DNA of 64,000 nt from Astrobacterium formosum (GCA_030848545.1 JAVDCA010000003.1:62001-126000); one strand, 5' to 3'; shown: positions 52,437 through 62,147, counted from the stretch's first letter. The notes: generated by a model not told the origin, from the sequence alone. Numbers and translations: made by a program.

Positions 52437-52642
52437 CGGACAACTGGTTGCACGACACGATCGACCCGGCCGGCATCTCGTTCAACTCGGCGGTCAAGGA
52501 AGCGATCGTCGCCGACGTTCTCGCCGAAATCGCGTGCTGGAACTACCTCCGCGGCATTCCCGAGCCGTACATTCGGATCGTCGTTGCAGCGACGTTACTC
52601 AACGCGGCGCGGCGCGGGTTCACGCAGCGGCCAGCGCCATGA
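52433..52642 (+). CDS. Small phage protein, 69 aa
   Basis: 69 aa, helical (SFNSAVKEAIVADVLAEIAC, PYIRIVVAATLLNAARRG), preceded by GAGGGGAGG. ATGA overlaps with both neighbours. Unrecognised; its place before the excisionase-like gene is its only context. Confidence 0.65.
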   Translation: MTDNWLHDTIDPAGISFNSAVKEAIVADVLAEIACWNYLRGIPEPYIRIVVAATLLNAARRGFTQRPAP

Positions 52643-53052
52643 CAGACCGCAGCACCCCCCTCAGGCTATCTGTTGCCGTCAAGGAAGCTTTTCCGCATGG
52701 CGGGATGACGGTCAGCGGCCTCCGGCGCGAGGCCGCGGCCGGAAGGCTTGCCATCTTCAAGATTGCGGGCAAGGATTTCACGACCCTCGCAGATATAGAC
52801 CGGATGATCGAGCGATGCCGCGACGAGCAAAAGGCCCCAGACTGTGGCCACAACCGGCGCGACGCGATCCCTCTGGCAAGGTCATCGAACAATCCGTCTG
52901 GTGTATCCGCGACGGAAAGCGGAAAATCAGCACTGGAATTGGCGCGGGCGAAGCTGGCCCTCCTGCGGAGGCCGAGCGAGCACTTGCCGAATACATCGCC
53001 GGCAAGGCCACGCCGCGCATCCGCGACCGTGACCCCGCTGCCGTCGAGATAG
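52639..53052 (+). CDS. xis: Excisionase-like protein
   Basis: 137 aa. The N-terminal 60 residues, LRLSVAVKEAFPHGGMTVSG, LRREAAAGRLAIFKIAGKDF and TTLADIDRMIERCR, have the winged-helix (MerR/Xis-like) pattern typical of the gene that precedes integrase in alphaproteobacterial prophages. The C-terminal tail is Pro/Ser-rich. It overlaps the integrase gene by 238 bases in a different frame. Probably needed for directionality of excision. Confidence 0.75.
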   Translation: MTDRSTPLRLSVAVKEAFPHGGMTVSGLRREAAAGRLAIFKIAGKDFTTLADIDRMIERCRDEQKAPDCGHNRRDAIPLARSSNNPSGVSATESGKSALELARAKLALLRRPSEHLPNTSPARPRRASATVTPLPSR

Positions 53053-54002
53053 CGTCCGTTGTCGCAATCTACACCGAAGACGTAGTCGAGCGGCATAGCC
53101 GGCCGAAGGAAACCGGTGCCCGCCTGGGTCGCATCCTCGACTTCTTCGGCTCCGACACCCTCGACACGCTCAACAAAAAGCGCTGCCTGGATTACGTCGC
53201 CCATCGCGGCCATCAGGCCGCGGCCCGCCGCGAGCTCGAGGATCTGCGCGCCGCGATCCGACATCACTGGGAGGCCGGGCTGTGCACCGCGCTGACCCCT
53301 GTAGTCCTGCCGGAGCGGGGCGAGGCGCGCGAGCGATGGCTGACCAGGAAGGAAGCGGCCCGGCTCGTCGCCGCAGCATGGCGATACCGGGAGACCCAGA
53401 ACCGCCGCGCCACCGACCGGGCGACCCGCCAGCACATCGCCCGCTTCGTCCTGGTCGGGCTCTACACCGGCACCCGGGCCGGAGCCGTTGTCGGCGCTGC
53501 GATGCAGCCGACCCCGGGCCACGGCTGGATCGACCTGGAGAACGGGGTGTTCTACCGGCGCACCGCCGGCATGCGTCGCACCAAGAAACGGCAACCCGCG
53601 GTCCGCCTGCCACCCCGCCTCCTCGCCCACGTCAGGCGGTGGCATGCCAAACAGGCGAGCAATCGATGGCTGATCGAGTGGAACGGTGAGCCCGTCAAGC
53701 GGGTCAACAAGGCATTCCGATCGGCATGCACCGCGGCCGGGCTCGGCACCGACGTGACCCCGCACACCCTGCGCCACACCGCGATCACCTGGCAGGCCCA
53801 GCGCGGCGTCCCGGTGCACGAGATTTGCGGATTTTTCGGTGTCACCCGCGAGGTGTTCGAACGGGTCTACGGTCACCACCACCCCGACTACCAGCAGGAG
53901 GCGGTCAACGCGCTCAACAAGGACCGGCCGAAACTGTCGGGCAATCTGTCGGGTCGGGAGCCCGGAAGCCTGCTAAGTAATGGTCGGAGTGGCAGGATTT
54001 GA
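52815..54002 (+). CDS. int: Tyrosine site-specific integrase
   Basis: 395 aa. Arm/core-binding region about 30-150 (VWCIRDGKRKISTGI, RPKETGARLGRILDFFGSDT); catalytic domain about 170-380 with Arg in LYTGTRAGAV, HxxR in TPHTLRHTAITW, and the nucleophile Tyr in FERVYGHHHPDY. The start MPRRAKG at 52815 fits the family; frame upstream of it is the overlapped part of the xis gene. The last seven codons and the stop lie inside the attR core, antisense to the tRNA 3' end. It catalyses integration into tRNA-Pro. Confidence 0.93.
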   Translation: MPRRAKGPRLWPQPARRDPSGKVIEQSVWCIRDGKRKISTGIGAGEAGPPAEAERALAEYIAGKATPRIRDRDPAAVEIASVVAIYTEDVVERHSRPKETGARLGRILDFFGSDTLDTLNKKRCLDYVAHRGHQAAARRELEDLRAAIRHHWEAGLCTALTPVVLPERGEARERWLTRKEAARLVAAAWRYRETQNRRATDRATRQHIARFVLVGLYTGTRAGAVVGAAMQPTPGHGWIDLENGVFYRRTAGMRRTKKRQPAVRLPPRLLAHVRRWHAKQASNRWLIEWNGEPVKRVNKAFRSACTAAGLGTDVTPHTLRHTAITWQAQRGVPVHEICGFFGVTREVFERVYGHHHPDYQQEAVNALNKDRPKLSGNLSGREPGSLLSNGRSGRI

Positions 54003-54029
54003 ACCTGCGACCCCCTCGTCCCGAACGAG
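53981..54029. repeat. attR: 49-bp att core inside intact tRNA-Pro
   Basis: Perfect copy of 15066-15114. It begins exactly at the encoded CCA and ends inside the anticodon stem. It also contains the last codons and the stop of the integrase gene. Confidence 0.95.
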
Positions 54030-54057
54030 GTGCGCTACCAGACTGCGCTACACTCCG
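53981..54057 (-). tRNA. tRNA-Pro (anticodon CGG)
   Basis: 77 nt including encoded CCA. Acceptor CGGAGTG/CACTCCG, D arm GCGC...GCGC, anticodon stem CCTCG/CGAGG with loop TTCGGGA (anticodon CGG), T arm GCAGG/CCTGC with TTCAAAT, discriminator A. The 3' part from the anticodon stem onward is contributed by the phage att core; the gene is intact after integration. Confidence 0.97.
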
Positions 54058-54072
54058 ATTGACAGGCCGCGT

Positions 54073-54101
54073 CTTATAGACTGCGTCAGGTGGGACCGCA
54101 A
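54073..54101 (-). promoter_or_regulatory. Promoter of tRNA-Pro
   Basis: On the minus strand TTGCGG (54101-54096), a 17-base spacer, TATAAG (54078-54073), 15 bases before the mature tRNA 5' end. It lies in host DNA and is therefore unaffected by the prophage. Confidence 0.65.
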
Positions 54102-54169
54102 GCGCTGTGCCCAAAAGTCGGAAATCCTGCTAAAAGCCTGCCGCGACAACCAGATAGGTCCTCAGAATC

Positions 54170-55171
54170 GTGACTGCAAGACGAATTTCAGCCTCCGATC
54201 CGGGCGCGGTCGGCGAGGCGGCGCGCTGTTTGGCCGAAGATGGCCTGGTGGCTTTCCCCACCGAGACGGTCTACGGCCTGGGCGCCGACGCCACGAGCGG
54301 CACCGCCATCGCCCGCCTCTATGCCGCCAAGGGCCGGCCGCGCTTCAATCCCCTCATCGCCCATGTGGCCGATCTGGCCGGTGCGAAACGCCTGGCCCGA
54401 TTCGGCACCGCCGCCGAGTCGCTGGTGGAGGCTTTTTGGCCGGGCCCCCTGACTCTGGTGTTGCCGAAGGCGCCCGACTGCCCGGTCGCCGACCTCGCCA
54501 CCGCCGGCCTCGACACCATCGCGGTCCGCCTGCCCGCCCATCCGCTGGCCCGCGACATCGTGCACGCGCTCGGGCGCGCGGTTGTCGCCCCCTCGGCCAA
54601 TCGCTCCGGCCACGTGTCGCCGACCACCGCCGACCATGTTTTGGCCGACCTCGCCGCGCGCATCGACATGGTGCTCGATGGCGGGCCGGCCGCGGTCGGC
54701 GTCGAATCCACCATCGTGGCCTGTCTCGACGGCGCGCCGGTACTGCTGAGGCCCGGAGGCCTCGCCCGCGAAGCCATCGAAGCCGTGCTCGGCGCCCCCC
54801 TCGCCGTACCGGACGGTGCTGGCGAGAAAAGCCCCATAGCGCCCGGAATGTTGAAGTCGCACTACGCGCCGCGCGCGCGGCTGCGACTCAATGCCCGCGA
54901 GGTCGGGGCGGACGAAGCCCTGCTCGCCTTCGGGCCACCGCCGTCCGACGCCGGGCACGCCCGCGCCGTGCTCAATCTCTCTGCGGGCGCCGACCTCGCC
55001 GAGGCGGCCGCCAACCTGTTTTCGCACCTGCGTACCCTTGATGCCACCGGCGCCACCTTGATCGCGGTCGCGCCGATCCCCCGAAAGGGCCTGGGCGAGG
55101 CCATCAACGACCGCCTGCGCCGCGCCGCCGCCCCGCGTCCCCGGCCAGAGCCGTCCGCGACCCCTGAGTGA
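54170..55171 (+). CDS. tsaC: L-threonylcarbamoyladenylate synthase (Sua5/TsaC type)
   Basis: 333 aa. The N-terminal YrdC domain (about 10-205) includes VAFPTETVYGLGADATSGTA, KGRPRFNPLIAHV and PSANRSGHVSPTTADHV. The C-terminal Sua5 domain follows (about 210-330, with APGMLKSHYAPRARL). It makes threonylcarbamoyl-AMP from threonine, bicarbonate and ATP for t6A37 modification of ANN-decoding tRNAs. The start is a GTG. It is divergent from the tRNA-Pro gene. Confidence 0.95.
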   Translation: MTARRISASDPGAVGEAARCLAEDGLVAFPTETVYGLGADATSGTAIARLYAAKGRPRFNPLIAHVADLAGAKRLARFGTAAESLVEAFWPGPLTLVLPKAPDCPVADLATAGLDTIAVRLPAHPLARDIVHALGRAVVAPSANRSGHVSPTTADHVLADLAARIDMVLDGGPAAVGVESTIVACLDGAPVLLRPGGLAREAIEAVLGAPLAVPDGAGEKSPIAPGMLKSHYAPRARLRLNAREVGADEALLAFGPPPSDAGHARAVLNLSAGADLAEAAANLFSHLRTLDATGATLIAVAPIPRKGLGEAINDRLRRAAAPRPRPEPSATPE

Positions 55172-55177
55172 GGCCCC

Positions 55178-56587
55178 ATGTCGCCCCTGCCGTCCGCCGA
55201 AATCCTCGCCCGTTTCGTCGCCATCGTGGGCGAACGGTATGCCGTAACCAATCCCGCCGATCAGGAGCCCTACCTGATCGAGCAGCGCGGCCTGTGGCAC
55301 GGCACCACCCCGGTGGTGCTGCGGCCCGGCAATGTCGGCGAAGTCGCGGCAATCCTGAAGCTCGCCGACGCGACCCGGACCGCCATCGTGCCGCAAGGCG
55401 GCAATACCGGTCTGGTGGGCGGCCAGACGCCCCATCACGGCGAAATCGTCCTCTCGCTCACCCGCCTCACCGGGATCCGCGAGGTCGACGCGACATCCAA
55501 CACCATGACGTGCGAGGCCGGCGTCATACTCGCGACCGCACAGGCAGCAGCCGCCGAGGCCGATCGTCTCTTCCCGTTGTCGCTCGGCGCCGAAGGCAGC
55601 TGCACCATCGGCGGCGTCCTGTCCACCAATGCGGGCGGCACCGGTGCGCTTGCCTACGGGGTCGCCCGTGACCTGGTGCTCGGGCTCGAAGTCGTGCTCG
55701 CCGACGGCCGGGTGATGAACGTCCTCAACAAGCTCAAGAAAGACAACACCGGCTACGACCTGCGCCACCTGTTCATCGGCGCCGAAGGCACGCTCGGCGT
55801 CATCACGGCGGCAGTACTCAAACTCTTTCCGCGTCCGCGCTCGGTCGAGACCGCCTTCGTAGCGGTGCCGTCGCCGCAGCACGCGCTGGACCTCCTCGCC
55901 CTCGTCCAGGAAGCGACCGATGGCGCGCTGACGACGTTCGAGCTGATGGCGCGCATCGCCGTCGATTTCTCGTTCCGTCACGCCGCCTGCCGCGATCCGC
56001 TGGCGCAGACCTATCCCTGGTACGTGCTCCTCGAAGTATCGTCGACGCAGACCGACGGCCTGCGCGACCGGCTCTACGAGGCGCTGGAAACAGCCTATGC
56101 GAAACACTTGGTCGTCGACGCCGTCGTCGCCGATAGCCTGGAGCAACGTGGCGAGCTTTGGCGCGTCCGCGAAACCATCGCCGACGTGCAGAAATTCGAG
56201 GGCGGGTCGATCAAGCACGATGTTTCCGTGCCGATTGCCAACGTCCCCTCCTTCATTGACGAAGCCTCCACGGCGGCGGTGGCGCTGATCCCCGGCTGTC
56301 GGCCCTGCCCGTTCGGCCATCTCGGCGACGGTAACATCCATTTCAACATCAGCCAGCCGGTCGGCGCCGACAAGGCGGCATTCCTGGCCCGCTGGCATGA
56401 TATGAACGCGGTTGTGCACGCCGTGGTGGGCAGGCACGGCGGCTCGATCTCGGCCGAGCACGGCATCGGCGTCCTCAAGCGCGACGAACTCACGCGGGTG
56501 AAGGACCCGGTCGCCCTCGAGGTGATGCGCTCGCTGAAACGCACGCTCGACGCGAACAACATTCTCAACCCCGGCAAGGTGGTGTGA
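55178..56587 (+). CDS. FAD-binding oxidoreductase (GlcD / D-2-hydroxy-acid dehydrogenase family)
   Basis: 469 aa. The FAD-binding-4 domain includes [20 protein letters not shown] and [20 protein letters not shown]; the FAD-oxidase C-terminal domain has [17 protein letters not shown] and [14 protein letters not shown]. The family oxidises D-lactate, glycolate or D-2-hydroxyglutarate; the substrate is not decidable here, though length and motifs fit the D-2-hydroxyglutarate/D-lactate branch. It starts six bases after the Sua5 gene. Confidence 0.9.
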   Translation: MSPLPSAEILARFVAIVGERYAVTNPADQEPYLIEQRGLWHGTTPVVLRPGNVGEVAAILKLADATRTAIVPQGGNTGLVGGQTPHHGEIVLSLTRLTGIREVDATSNTMTCEAGVILATAQAAAAEADRLFPLSLGAEGSCTIGGVLSTNAGGTGALAYGVARDLVLGLEVVLADGRVMNVLNKLKKDNTGYDLRHLFIGAEGTLGVITAAVLKLFPRPRSVETAFVAVPSPQHALDLLALVQEATDGALTTFELMARIAVDFSFRHAACRDPLAQTYPWYVLLEVSSTQTDGLRDRLYEALETAYAKHLVVDAVVADSLEQRGELWRVRETIADVQKFEGGSIKHDVSVPIANVPSFIDEASTAAVALIPGCRPCPFGHLGDGNIHFNISQPVGADKAAFLARWHDMNAVVHAVVGRHGGSISAEHGIGVLKRDELTRVKDPVALEVMRSLKRTLDANNILNPGKVV

Positions 56588-56639
56588 GACTGACATCGGC
56601 CGTTCAATTTCGTGGTCATTCCGGGGCGCAAGCCAGCGC

Positions 56640-56690
56640 GAACCCGGAATCCAAAGCCACATGTCGAAGTCTCGGTTGGATTCCGGGTTC
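56640..56690. repeat. Intergenic palindromic repeat
   Basis: GAACCCGGAATCC (56640-56652) and GGATTCCGGGTTC (56678-56690) form a perfect 13-bp stem. The flanking bases (CATTCCGGGGCGC on the left, CCCGCAATGACGGG on the right) resemble the outer arms of widespread alphaproteobacterial intergenic repeats. It lies between the FAD dehydrogenase gene and the sulfate transporter operon. Confidence 0.6.
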
Positions 56691-56765
56691 AGGGTGCGGC
56701 CTCCCCGCAATGACGGGATGGACGCGAAAGTCTGCACCACAGCTCGAACCAGAAAAGGAGCCCCC

Positions 56766-57755
56766 ATGCGAAGCTTGTCAGCCTTCCTCCTGGCCGCACT
56801 GGTGTCGGCCACGCCGGTCATGGCGGACGACGTCACGCTCCTCAACGTCTCCTATGATCCGACGCGCGAACTCTATGTGGAGATCAACAAGGCGTTCGCG
56901 GCGAAATACCGCGCCGAGACCGGCAAGAGCATCGAGATCAAGCAGTCGCACGGCGGCTCCGGCCGCCAAGCGCGCTCGGTCATTGACGGGCTCGCCGCCG
57001 ACGTGGTCACGCTCGCGCTCGCCTACGACATCGACGAGATCGCCGCGCGCGGCTACGTCGCCGCCGACTGGCAGAAGAAGCTGCCGCAGAATGCCGCCCC
57101 CTACACTTCGACCATCGTGTTCCTGGTGCGCAAGGGCAATCCCAAGAACATCAGGGACTGGGACGACCTCGCCAAGCCGGACGTCAAGGTGATCACGCCC
57201 AACCCGAAGACCTCCGGCGGGGCGCGCTGGAACTACCTTGCCGCCTGGGGCTATTCGCTCCGCAAGGGCGGCGGCGACGACAAGGCGAAGGACTTCGTCA
57301 AGGCGATCTACGCCAATGTGCCGGTGCTCGACACCGGCGCGCGCGGCTCCACCGTCACCTTCGTGGAGCGCAATGTGGGCGACGTCCTGATCGCCTGGGA
57401 GAACGAGGCGTTCCTGTCGATCGCCGAATTCGGCAAGAACAAGTTCGACATCGTCGTGCCCTCGGTCTCTATCCTCGCCGAGCCGCCGGTCGCCGTGGTC
57501 GACAAAGTGGTGGACCGCAAAGGCACGCGGGCGGCGGCGGAAGCCTATCTCCGGTTCATCTACGGCAAGGACGGCCAGGAGATCGCTGCCAAGCATTATT
57601 ATCGCCCGCGCGATCCCGAGGTCGCCAAAAAATACGAGGCCTATTTCCCCAAAGTCGAGCTGTTCACCGTCGACGAGGTGTTCGGCGGCTGGCGGACGGC
57701 CCAAAAGCGGCATTTTGCCGACAAGGGCGTATTCGACGAGATCTATAGCCAGTGA
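56766..57755 (+). CDS. sbp: Sulfate ABC transporter substrate-binding protein
   Basis: 329 aa periplasmic sulfate/thiosulfate-binding protein. Signal peptide [20 protein letters not shown], then the family opening [19 protein letters not shown]. Conserved stretches are [19 protein letters not shown] (sulfate-contacting Ser/Gly region), [16 protein letters not shown] and [12 protein letters not shown]. The start at 56766 gives a proper signal peptide, preceded by AAAGGAGC. First gene of the sulfate operon; the next gene overlaps it. Confidence 0.95.
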   Translation: MRSLSAFLLAALVSATPVMADDVTLLNVSYDPTRELYVEINKAFAAKYRAETGKSIEIKQSHGGSGRQARSVIDGLAADVVTLALAYDIDEIAARGYVAADWQKKLPQNAAPYTSTIVFLVRKGNPKNIRDWDDLAKPDVKVITPNPKTSGGARWNYLAAWGYSLRKGGGDDKAKDFVKAIYANVPVLDTGARGSTVTFVERNVGDVLIAWENEAFLSIAEFGKNKFDIVVPSVSILAEPPVAVVDKVVDRKGTRAAAEAYLRFIYGKDGQEIAAKHYYRPRDPEVAKKYEAYFPKVELFTVDEVFGGWRTAQKRHFADKGVFDEIYSQ

Positions 57756-58651
57756 CCGTCGCAGCCCCTACCATCGGCGGCCGTGTCCATGGGAGCAGGG
57801 CCCCGGCCGTGAAATATGGAATGCCGACACTGCGGCCCAGCGTGATCCCCGGATTCGGGATCACGTTGGGACTGACGCTCACCTGGCTGGCGCTGATCGT
57901 GCTGATTCCGTTGTCCGGGCTGTTCATCAAGACCGCGGAACTGTCTTTCGACCAGTTCTGGGCGATCGTGTCCAGCCGACGGACCCTCAACGCCTTGAAG
58001 ATCAGCTTCGGACTGTCGCTCGCCGCCGCTGTCATCAACCTGGTGTTCGGCGCCCTGGTAGTGTGGGCGCTGGTGCGCTACGAATTTCCCTTCAAACGCC
58101 TCTTCGACGCCTTGATCGATATTCCCTTCGCGCTGCCGACCGCCGTCGCCGGCATCTCGCTCACCACTCTATTCGCAGAGAACGGCCTGCTCGGCGCCGC
58201 CCTGGCCCCGCTCGGCATCAAGGTCGCGTTCACGCCGCTCGGCATTTTAGTGGCGCTCGTCTTCATCGGGCTGCCTTTCGTGGTGCGCACTGTGCAACCG
58301 GTGCTGCTCGATCTCGAGGCCGAACTCGAGGAAGCGGCAGCGACGCTCGGCGCCTCACGGCTGCAGACCATCACCAGGGTCATCTTGCCCTCGATCCTGC
58401 CGGCACTCCTGACCGGCTTCGCGCTCGCCTTCGCGCGCGCGGTCGGCGAATACGGTTCGGTGATTTTCATCGCCGGCAATCTCCCCAATGTCTCGGAGAT
58501 CGCGCCGCTCCTGATCATCATCCGGCTGGAGGAATTCAAATATGCCGACGCGACCGCGATCGCCATGGTGATGCTGATCGCCTCCTTCGCGATCCTGTTC
58601 GCGGTCAATCGCCTGCAGCGCTGGTCCGAACAGCGTAGCCGCGACGCCTAG
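57752..58651 (+). CDS. cysT: Sulfate ABC transporter permease CysT
   Basis: 299 aa inner-membrane permease with six predicted spans. A ~32-residue N-terminal extension precedes [20 protein letters not shown]. The EAA loop is [20 protein letters not shown], and [17 protein letters not shown] is typical of CysT. The GTG start overlaps the sbp stop. It works with CysW and CysA. Confidence 0.95.
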   Translation: MTVAAPTIGGRVHGSRAPAVKYGMPTLRPSVIPGFGITLGLTLTWLALIVLIPLSGLFIKTAELSFDQFWAIVSSRRTLNALKISFGLSLAAAVINLVFGALVVWALVRYEFPFKRLFDALIDIPFALPTAVAGISLTTLFAENGLLGAALAPLGIKVAFTPLGILVALVFIGLPFVVRTVQPVLLDLEAELEEAAATLGASRLQTITRVILPSILPALLTGFALAFARAVGEYGSVIFIAGNLPNVSEIAPLLIIIRLEEFKYADATAIAMVMLIASFAILFAVNRLQRWSEQRSRDA

Positions 58652-58661
58652 GAGACGTCGG

Positions 58662-59534
58662 ATGTCGGTCTCGGTCGGAACACTCGTCAGCCACCGCAAG
58701 AAGCCCGCCGACGCTGCCCGCGCGGTGCGCAGCGAGCCGGCCTTGGTGCGCTGGACGGTCGTCGCCATCGCGATCCTGTTCCTGTTCGTATTCCTGGTGC
58801 TGCCGCTCGCGACCGTGTTCCAGCAGGCGTTTTCACGCGGCCTCGGCGCCTATCTGGCGGCCCTCGCCCAACCCGACGCGCTGGCCGCCATCCAACTGAC
58901 CCTCATGGTGGCGGCGATCTCGGTCGCCCTCAACCTCGTCTTCGGGCTGATCGCCGCCTGGGCCATCGCCAAGTTCGATTTTCCCGGCAAGAGCGTGCTG
59001 ATCACCCTGATCGACCTGCCGTTCTCCGTGAGCCCGGTGATTTCCGGCCTCGTCTTCATTCTCCTGTTCGGCGCCCAGGGCTTCTTCGGGCGCTGGATGC
59101 AAGATCACGACATCCAGATCATCTTCGCGCTGCCCGGCATCGTGCTCGCGACCGTGCTGGTGACCTTCCCGTTCGTGGCCCGCGAATTGATCCCGCTGAT
59201 GCAGGAACAGGGAACCCAGGAAGAGGAAGCTGCGATTTCGCTCGGCGCCTCCGGCCTGCAGACCTTCTTCCGCGTCACGTTGCCGAACGTCAAATGGGCG
59301 CTCCTCTACGGCGTGCTCCTGTGCAACGCCCGCGCCATGGGCGAGTTCGGCGCCGTCTCGGTCGTCTCCGGCCATGTGCGTGGCGAGACCAACACCATGC
59401 CGCTGCACGTGGAGATCCTCTACAACGAATACCAGTTCGCCGCCGCCTTCGCGGTCGCCTCGCTGCTGGCGCTCCTGGCCCTGGTGACGCTGGTCCTCAA
59501 GGCGGTCCTCGAACGCCGCCTCGACGCGGAGTGA
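58662..59534 (+). CDS. cysW: Sulfate ABC transporter permease CysW
   Basis: 290 aa second permease. Motifs include [40 protein letters not shown] and the EAA loop [20 protein letters not shown], plus [19 protein letters not shown], all typical of CysW. It begins ten bases after cysT and precedes cysA by seven bases. Confidence 0.95.
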   Translation: MSVSVGTLVSHRKKPADAARAVRSEPALVRWTVVAIAILFLFVFLVLPLATVFQQAFSRGLGAYLAALAQPDALAAIQLTLMVAAISVALNLVFGLIAAWAIAKFDFPGKSVLITLIDLPFSVSPVISGLVFILLFGAQGFFGRWMQDHDIQIIFALPGIVLATVLVTFPFVARELIPLMQEQGTQEEEAAISLGASGLQTFFRVTLPNVKWALLYGVLLCNARAMGEFGAVSVVSGHVRGETNTMPLHVEILYNEYQFAAAFAVASLLALLALVTLVLKAVLERRLDAE

Positions 59535-59541
59535 AGCGAAG

Positions 59542-60579
59542 ATGAAGATCGACGTCAGCCATGTGACGAAGCAGTTCGGATCCTTCGCCGCGCTCGCCGG
59601 AGTGGATCTCGAGATCAAAAGCGGCGAACTTGTCGCCCTGCTCGGCCCCTCGGGCTCCGGCAAGACGACGCTGTTGCGCATCATCGCCGGGCTCGAATGG
59701 CCGGACGAGGGGCAGGTGTTCTTCGACGGCACCGACGCGCTCGCCCGCAGCGTCCGCGAGCGCCACGTTGGATTCGTGTTCCAGCACTACGCCCTTTTTC
59801 GCCACCTCACCGTGTTCGAGAACGTCGCCTTCGGGTTGCGCGTCAAGCCGCGCCGGCGGCGCCCCGACGAGGCCAAGATCCGCGCCAAGGTCCATGAGCT
59901 CCTCGACCTCGTGCAGTTGCGTCCCCTTGCGGAGCGCCACCCCAACCAGCTTTCGGGCGGCCAACGCCAGCGCATTGCGCTCGCCCGCGCGCTCGCCATC
60001 GAACCGAGCGTGCTTCTGCTCGATGAACCCTTCGGGGCGCTGGACGCCAAGGTCCGCAAGGAACTGCGCCGGTGGCTGCGCCACCTTCACGAATCCATCA
60101 ACGTCACTTCGGTGTTCGTCACCCACGACCAGGAGGAGGCGCTCGAAGTGGCCGACCGCGTCGTGGTGATGGACAAGGGCCGCATCGAACAAGTCGGCAC
60201 GCCCGAGGAGGTCTACGAACGTCCCGCGACTTCGTTCGTGCACGACTTCATCGGCGAATCCGTCGTCATACCGGTGTCGGTCGCCGACGGCGCATTGCAT
60301 TTCGGCGGCGGCCGGCTCGCCCTCGATAGCCAGGGGGTGCACACGGGCGACGCCCGCCTGTTCGTGCGGCCGGCCGACATCCATGTGGGCCCACCCGACG
60401 ACGCGCCGCTGAAGGGCACGGTCAAACGCGTGCACGGCATCGGCTCGGCGCGCCGCCTCGAGATCGATCTCGTGCCGGCGTACAGCATCGAGATCGACGC
60501 CAGTGGCACCGGCGCGACGCCCGGCGACCTGATCGGCCTGACACCCAACCGCTACCGGGTCTTCGCCGTCGGAGCTTGA
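59542..60579 (+). CDS. cysA: Sulfate ABC transporter ATP-binding protein CysA
   Basis: 345 aa ATPase. Walker [13 protein letters not shown]-loop [20 protein letters not shown], signature [16 protein letters not shown], Walker [14 protein letters not shown], switch FVTHDQEEA, and the C-terminal regulatory TOBE-like region (about 235-345). It energises the CysT/CysW channel. Last gene of the operon. Followed by a palindromic repeat at 60589-60721. Confidence 0.95.
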   Translation: MKIDVSHVTKQFGSFAALAGVDLEIKSGELVALLGPSGSGKTTLLRIIAGLEWPDEGQVFFDGTDALARSVRERHVGFVFQHYALFRHLTVFENVAFGLRVKPRRRRPDEAKIRAKVHELLDLVQLRPLAERHPNQLSGGQRQRIALARALAIEPSVLLLDEPFGALDAKVRKELRRWLRHLHESINVTSVFVTHDQEEALEVADRVVVMDKGRIEQVGTPEEVYERPATSFVHDFIGESVVIPVSVADGALHFGGGRLALDSQGVHTGDARLFVRPADIHVGPPDDAPLKGTVKRVHGIGSARRLEIDLVPAYSIEIDASGTGATPGDLIGLTPNRYRVFAVGA

Positions 60580-60588
60580 TACTCTCTT

Positions 60589-60721
60589 CGTCATTGCGAG
60601 CCACCGGATCCGGCCCGTAGCGCGCTGAAGGGCCGGCCCGATGCCAGGCCTAAGTGAAGCAGTCCAGCTCTTTGCCGTGCGACCCTGGATTGCTTCGTCG
60701 CTTCGCTCCTCGTAATGACGG
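60589..60721. repeat. Alphaproteobacterial-type palindromic intergenic element
   Basis: Outer arms CGTCATTGCGAG (60589-60600) and CTCGTAATGACG (60710-60721) are inverted with one mismatch. Inner arms GAAGCAGTCCAG (60656-60667) and CTGGATTGCTTC (60686-60697) are inverted with one mismatch. The general form (CGTCATTGCGAGC ... GAAGCAATCCAG ... CTGGATTGCTTCG ... CGCAATGACG) is one I recall from Bradyrhizobium-like genomes. It lies between the convergent cysA and YedK genes. Confidence 0.7.
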
Positions 60722-60727
60722 TGAACT

Positions 60728-61489
60728 TCAGAAGAGCGAGCCCTGGCCCTCGCCGGTCTTCGGCTTTGCGGCCGAACGCGGACGGGCGCGCGGCACTGCG
60801 GGCGGTTCGGGTGGGGCGGCGCCGGAGGCGAGCGGCGCGATCAGCTCGGCACTATCGTTCGCGGTGCGGTTGACGGCGGTCGAGACCTCGTGGAATTCGA
60901 ACAGGTCGTCCGGCGCCGGCGTGATCAGAGCCGCCGCGACCTCGGCGTCCACACGGGCGCAGTCGAGCCACAGGTCGAAGGCCTCCTCCGGGATCACCAC
61001 CGGCATGCGCTCGTGCAGGTCGCGCAAGGCGCGGTTGGACGTCGTGGTGACGATACAGGCCGTCTCCACCTCCTCGCCGTTCGGCCCCATCCAGCACTCC
61101 CACAGTCCCGCGAAGGCGAGCAGGCCGCCACCGCGGGGACGGATGAAATGGGGCCGCTTGCGGCTGCCGTCCGCCTTCCATTCGTAGAAGCCATCGGCCG
61201 GCACCAGGCAGCGCCGCCGCCGCATGGCGTTGCGGAAGGCCGGCTTGTCGAGCACCGATTCACCGCGGGCGTTGATGATGAGTGAAAAGCCGCGGGGATC
61301 CTTGACCCAGGACGGCACAAATCCCCAACGCACCAGGGCGAAGTGGCGCTGGCCTTCCGTCAACCGCACCACCGGAATGGGCTGTGTCGGCGCCACATTG
61401 TGGCGGGGCGGAAAATTCGGCTGTTCGGCGAACCCGAACAACGCCCGGATGGCTTCCGGCGCGGAGGTGATGGCGTAGCGACCGCACAT
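60728..61489 (-). CDS. SOS response-associated peptidase (YedK/HMCES)
   Basis: 253 aa. The mature N-terminus after Met removal is Cys2 (MCGRYAITSAPEAI), which crosslinks to abasic sites in ssDNA. Other conserved parts are RHNVAPTQPIPVVRL, WGFVPSWVKDPRGFSLIINA, ARGESVLDKPAFRNA, RCLVPADGFYEW and MPVVIPEEAFDLWLD. It shields AP sites from error-prone repair. The C-terminal ~30 residues are Pro/Ala/Lys-rich. Monocistronic, flanked by convergent cysA and a divergent hypothetical gene. Confidence 0.93.
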   Translation of the reverse strand: MCGRYAITSAPEAIRALFGFAEQPNFPPRHNVAPTQPIPVVRLTEGQRHFALVRWGFVPSWVKDPRGFSLIINARGESVLDKPAFRNAMRRRRCLVPADGFYEWKADGSRKRPHFIRPRGGGLLAFAGLWECWMGPNGEEVETACIVTTTSNRALRDLHERMPVVIPEEAFDLWLDCARVDAEVAAALITPAPDDLFEFHEVSTAVNRTANDSAELIAPLASGAAPPEPPAVPRARPRSAAKPKTGEGQGSLF

Positions 61490-61601
61490 GGAATGTCATT
61501 ACCTTGGGAAAGGTCGTCCTTTCCGTGACTTAATGCGACTTTAACCGGACGCAACGAGACTAGGTCGGATAGACCCGGTTGTGGGTTCCACAAGTCTTTC
61601 G

Positions 61602-62135
61602 ATGCGCATTCCGGACAATCACCCGCTCCCTAGTGCCGGTCCGACGGCGCGCTCCGGCCTCGATGCCGAAGCGCTCGCGCATGCCAACATCAATCCGATC
61701 ACCGGGCTCGCCACCGACTACCTCAATCATTTCAATGAAGCCATCATGCTGCTCGAGATGCTGTCCACCATGCCGGACTGCGTCGAAGACTTCCTCGCCT
61801 GGCGGCCGATGAGCTACCACGAACACTTCGAAGCCTCGCATTTCAAGGCGCGCGAGCTCGCCATCGCGGCCTACGACATCGCCAATCCGGCGGCGCGGGC
61901 GCGCCTCGATGAGCTCGCCGAAGCCATGAACGCGATCCTGCAGGCCACCCGCGAGGCATTGACGCTGCAGATCTCGCCGGAAGATGCCGGGCCCTTGGCC
62001 GCACAGGCGGCGGGATGGCTCAGGCCCCTGGTGGCGCGTGCCGGTGCGGTCATCAACGGCCACCAGATCTGCCCGGTCGAGGAAACCGACGGCGAGGCCC
62101 CGCAGGCCGCCATCGACGCCCTGTTCGAACGCTGA
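61602..62135 (+). CDS. Conserved hypothetical protein, 177 aa
   Basis: 177 aa, helical. LATDYLNHFNEAIMLLEMLS, MPDCVEDFLAWRPMSYHEHF and SHFKARELAIAAYDIANPAA look like a conserved alphaproteobacterial family whose function I do not know. A GTG 21 bases upstream (61581) is an alternative start. It is followed by the Nudix gene 12 bases later, so the two may be co-transcribed. Confidence 0.78.
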   Translation: MRIPDNHPLPSAGPTARSGLDAEALAHANINPITGLATDYLNHFNEAIMLLEMLSTMPDCVEDFLAWRPMSYHEHFEASHFKARELAIAAYDIANPAARARLDELAEAMNAILQATREALTLQISPEDAGPLAAQAAGWLRPLVARAGAVINGHQICPVEETDGEAPQAAIDALFER

Positions 62136-62147
62136 AACGGGGGCGTC

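Larger units (their letters stand above)
15066..54029. mobile_element. Complete P22-like (podovirus-type) prophage in tRNA-Pro
   Basis: About 39 kb bounded by perfect 49-bp direct repeats (15066-15114 and 53981-54029) derived from the 3' part of tRNA-Pro(CGG). It encodes integrase, excisionase-like protein, repressor/Cro pair, replication and recombination functions, TerS, a split TerL, portal, scaffold, coat, neck, ejection, tail fibre and lysis proteins. Virion gene order TerS-TerL-portal-scaffold-coat-gp4-gp10-ejection proteins is that of phage P22. All essential modules are present and no key gene is obviously broken, so it may be inducible (inference). Confidence 0.95.

Noticed and set aside
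56588-56765. Possible riboswitch or leader upstream of the sulfate operon
   Set aside because: The only structure seen is the 13-bp palindrome of a dispersed intergenic repeat; no known riboswitch core is recognisable.
54188-56845. 885-codon minus-strand open frame across Sua5 and the FAD dehydrogenase
   Set aside because: Antisense shadow spanning two well-supported genes; low-complexity Gly/Arg/Asp content with no family motif.
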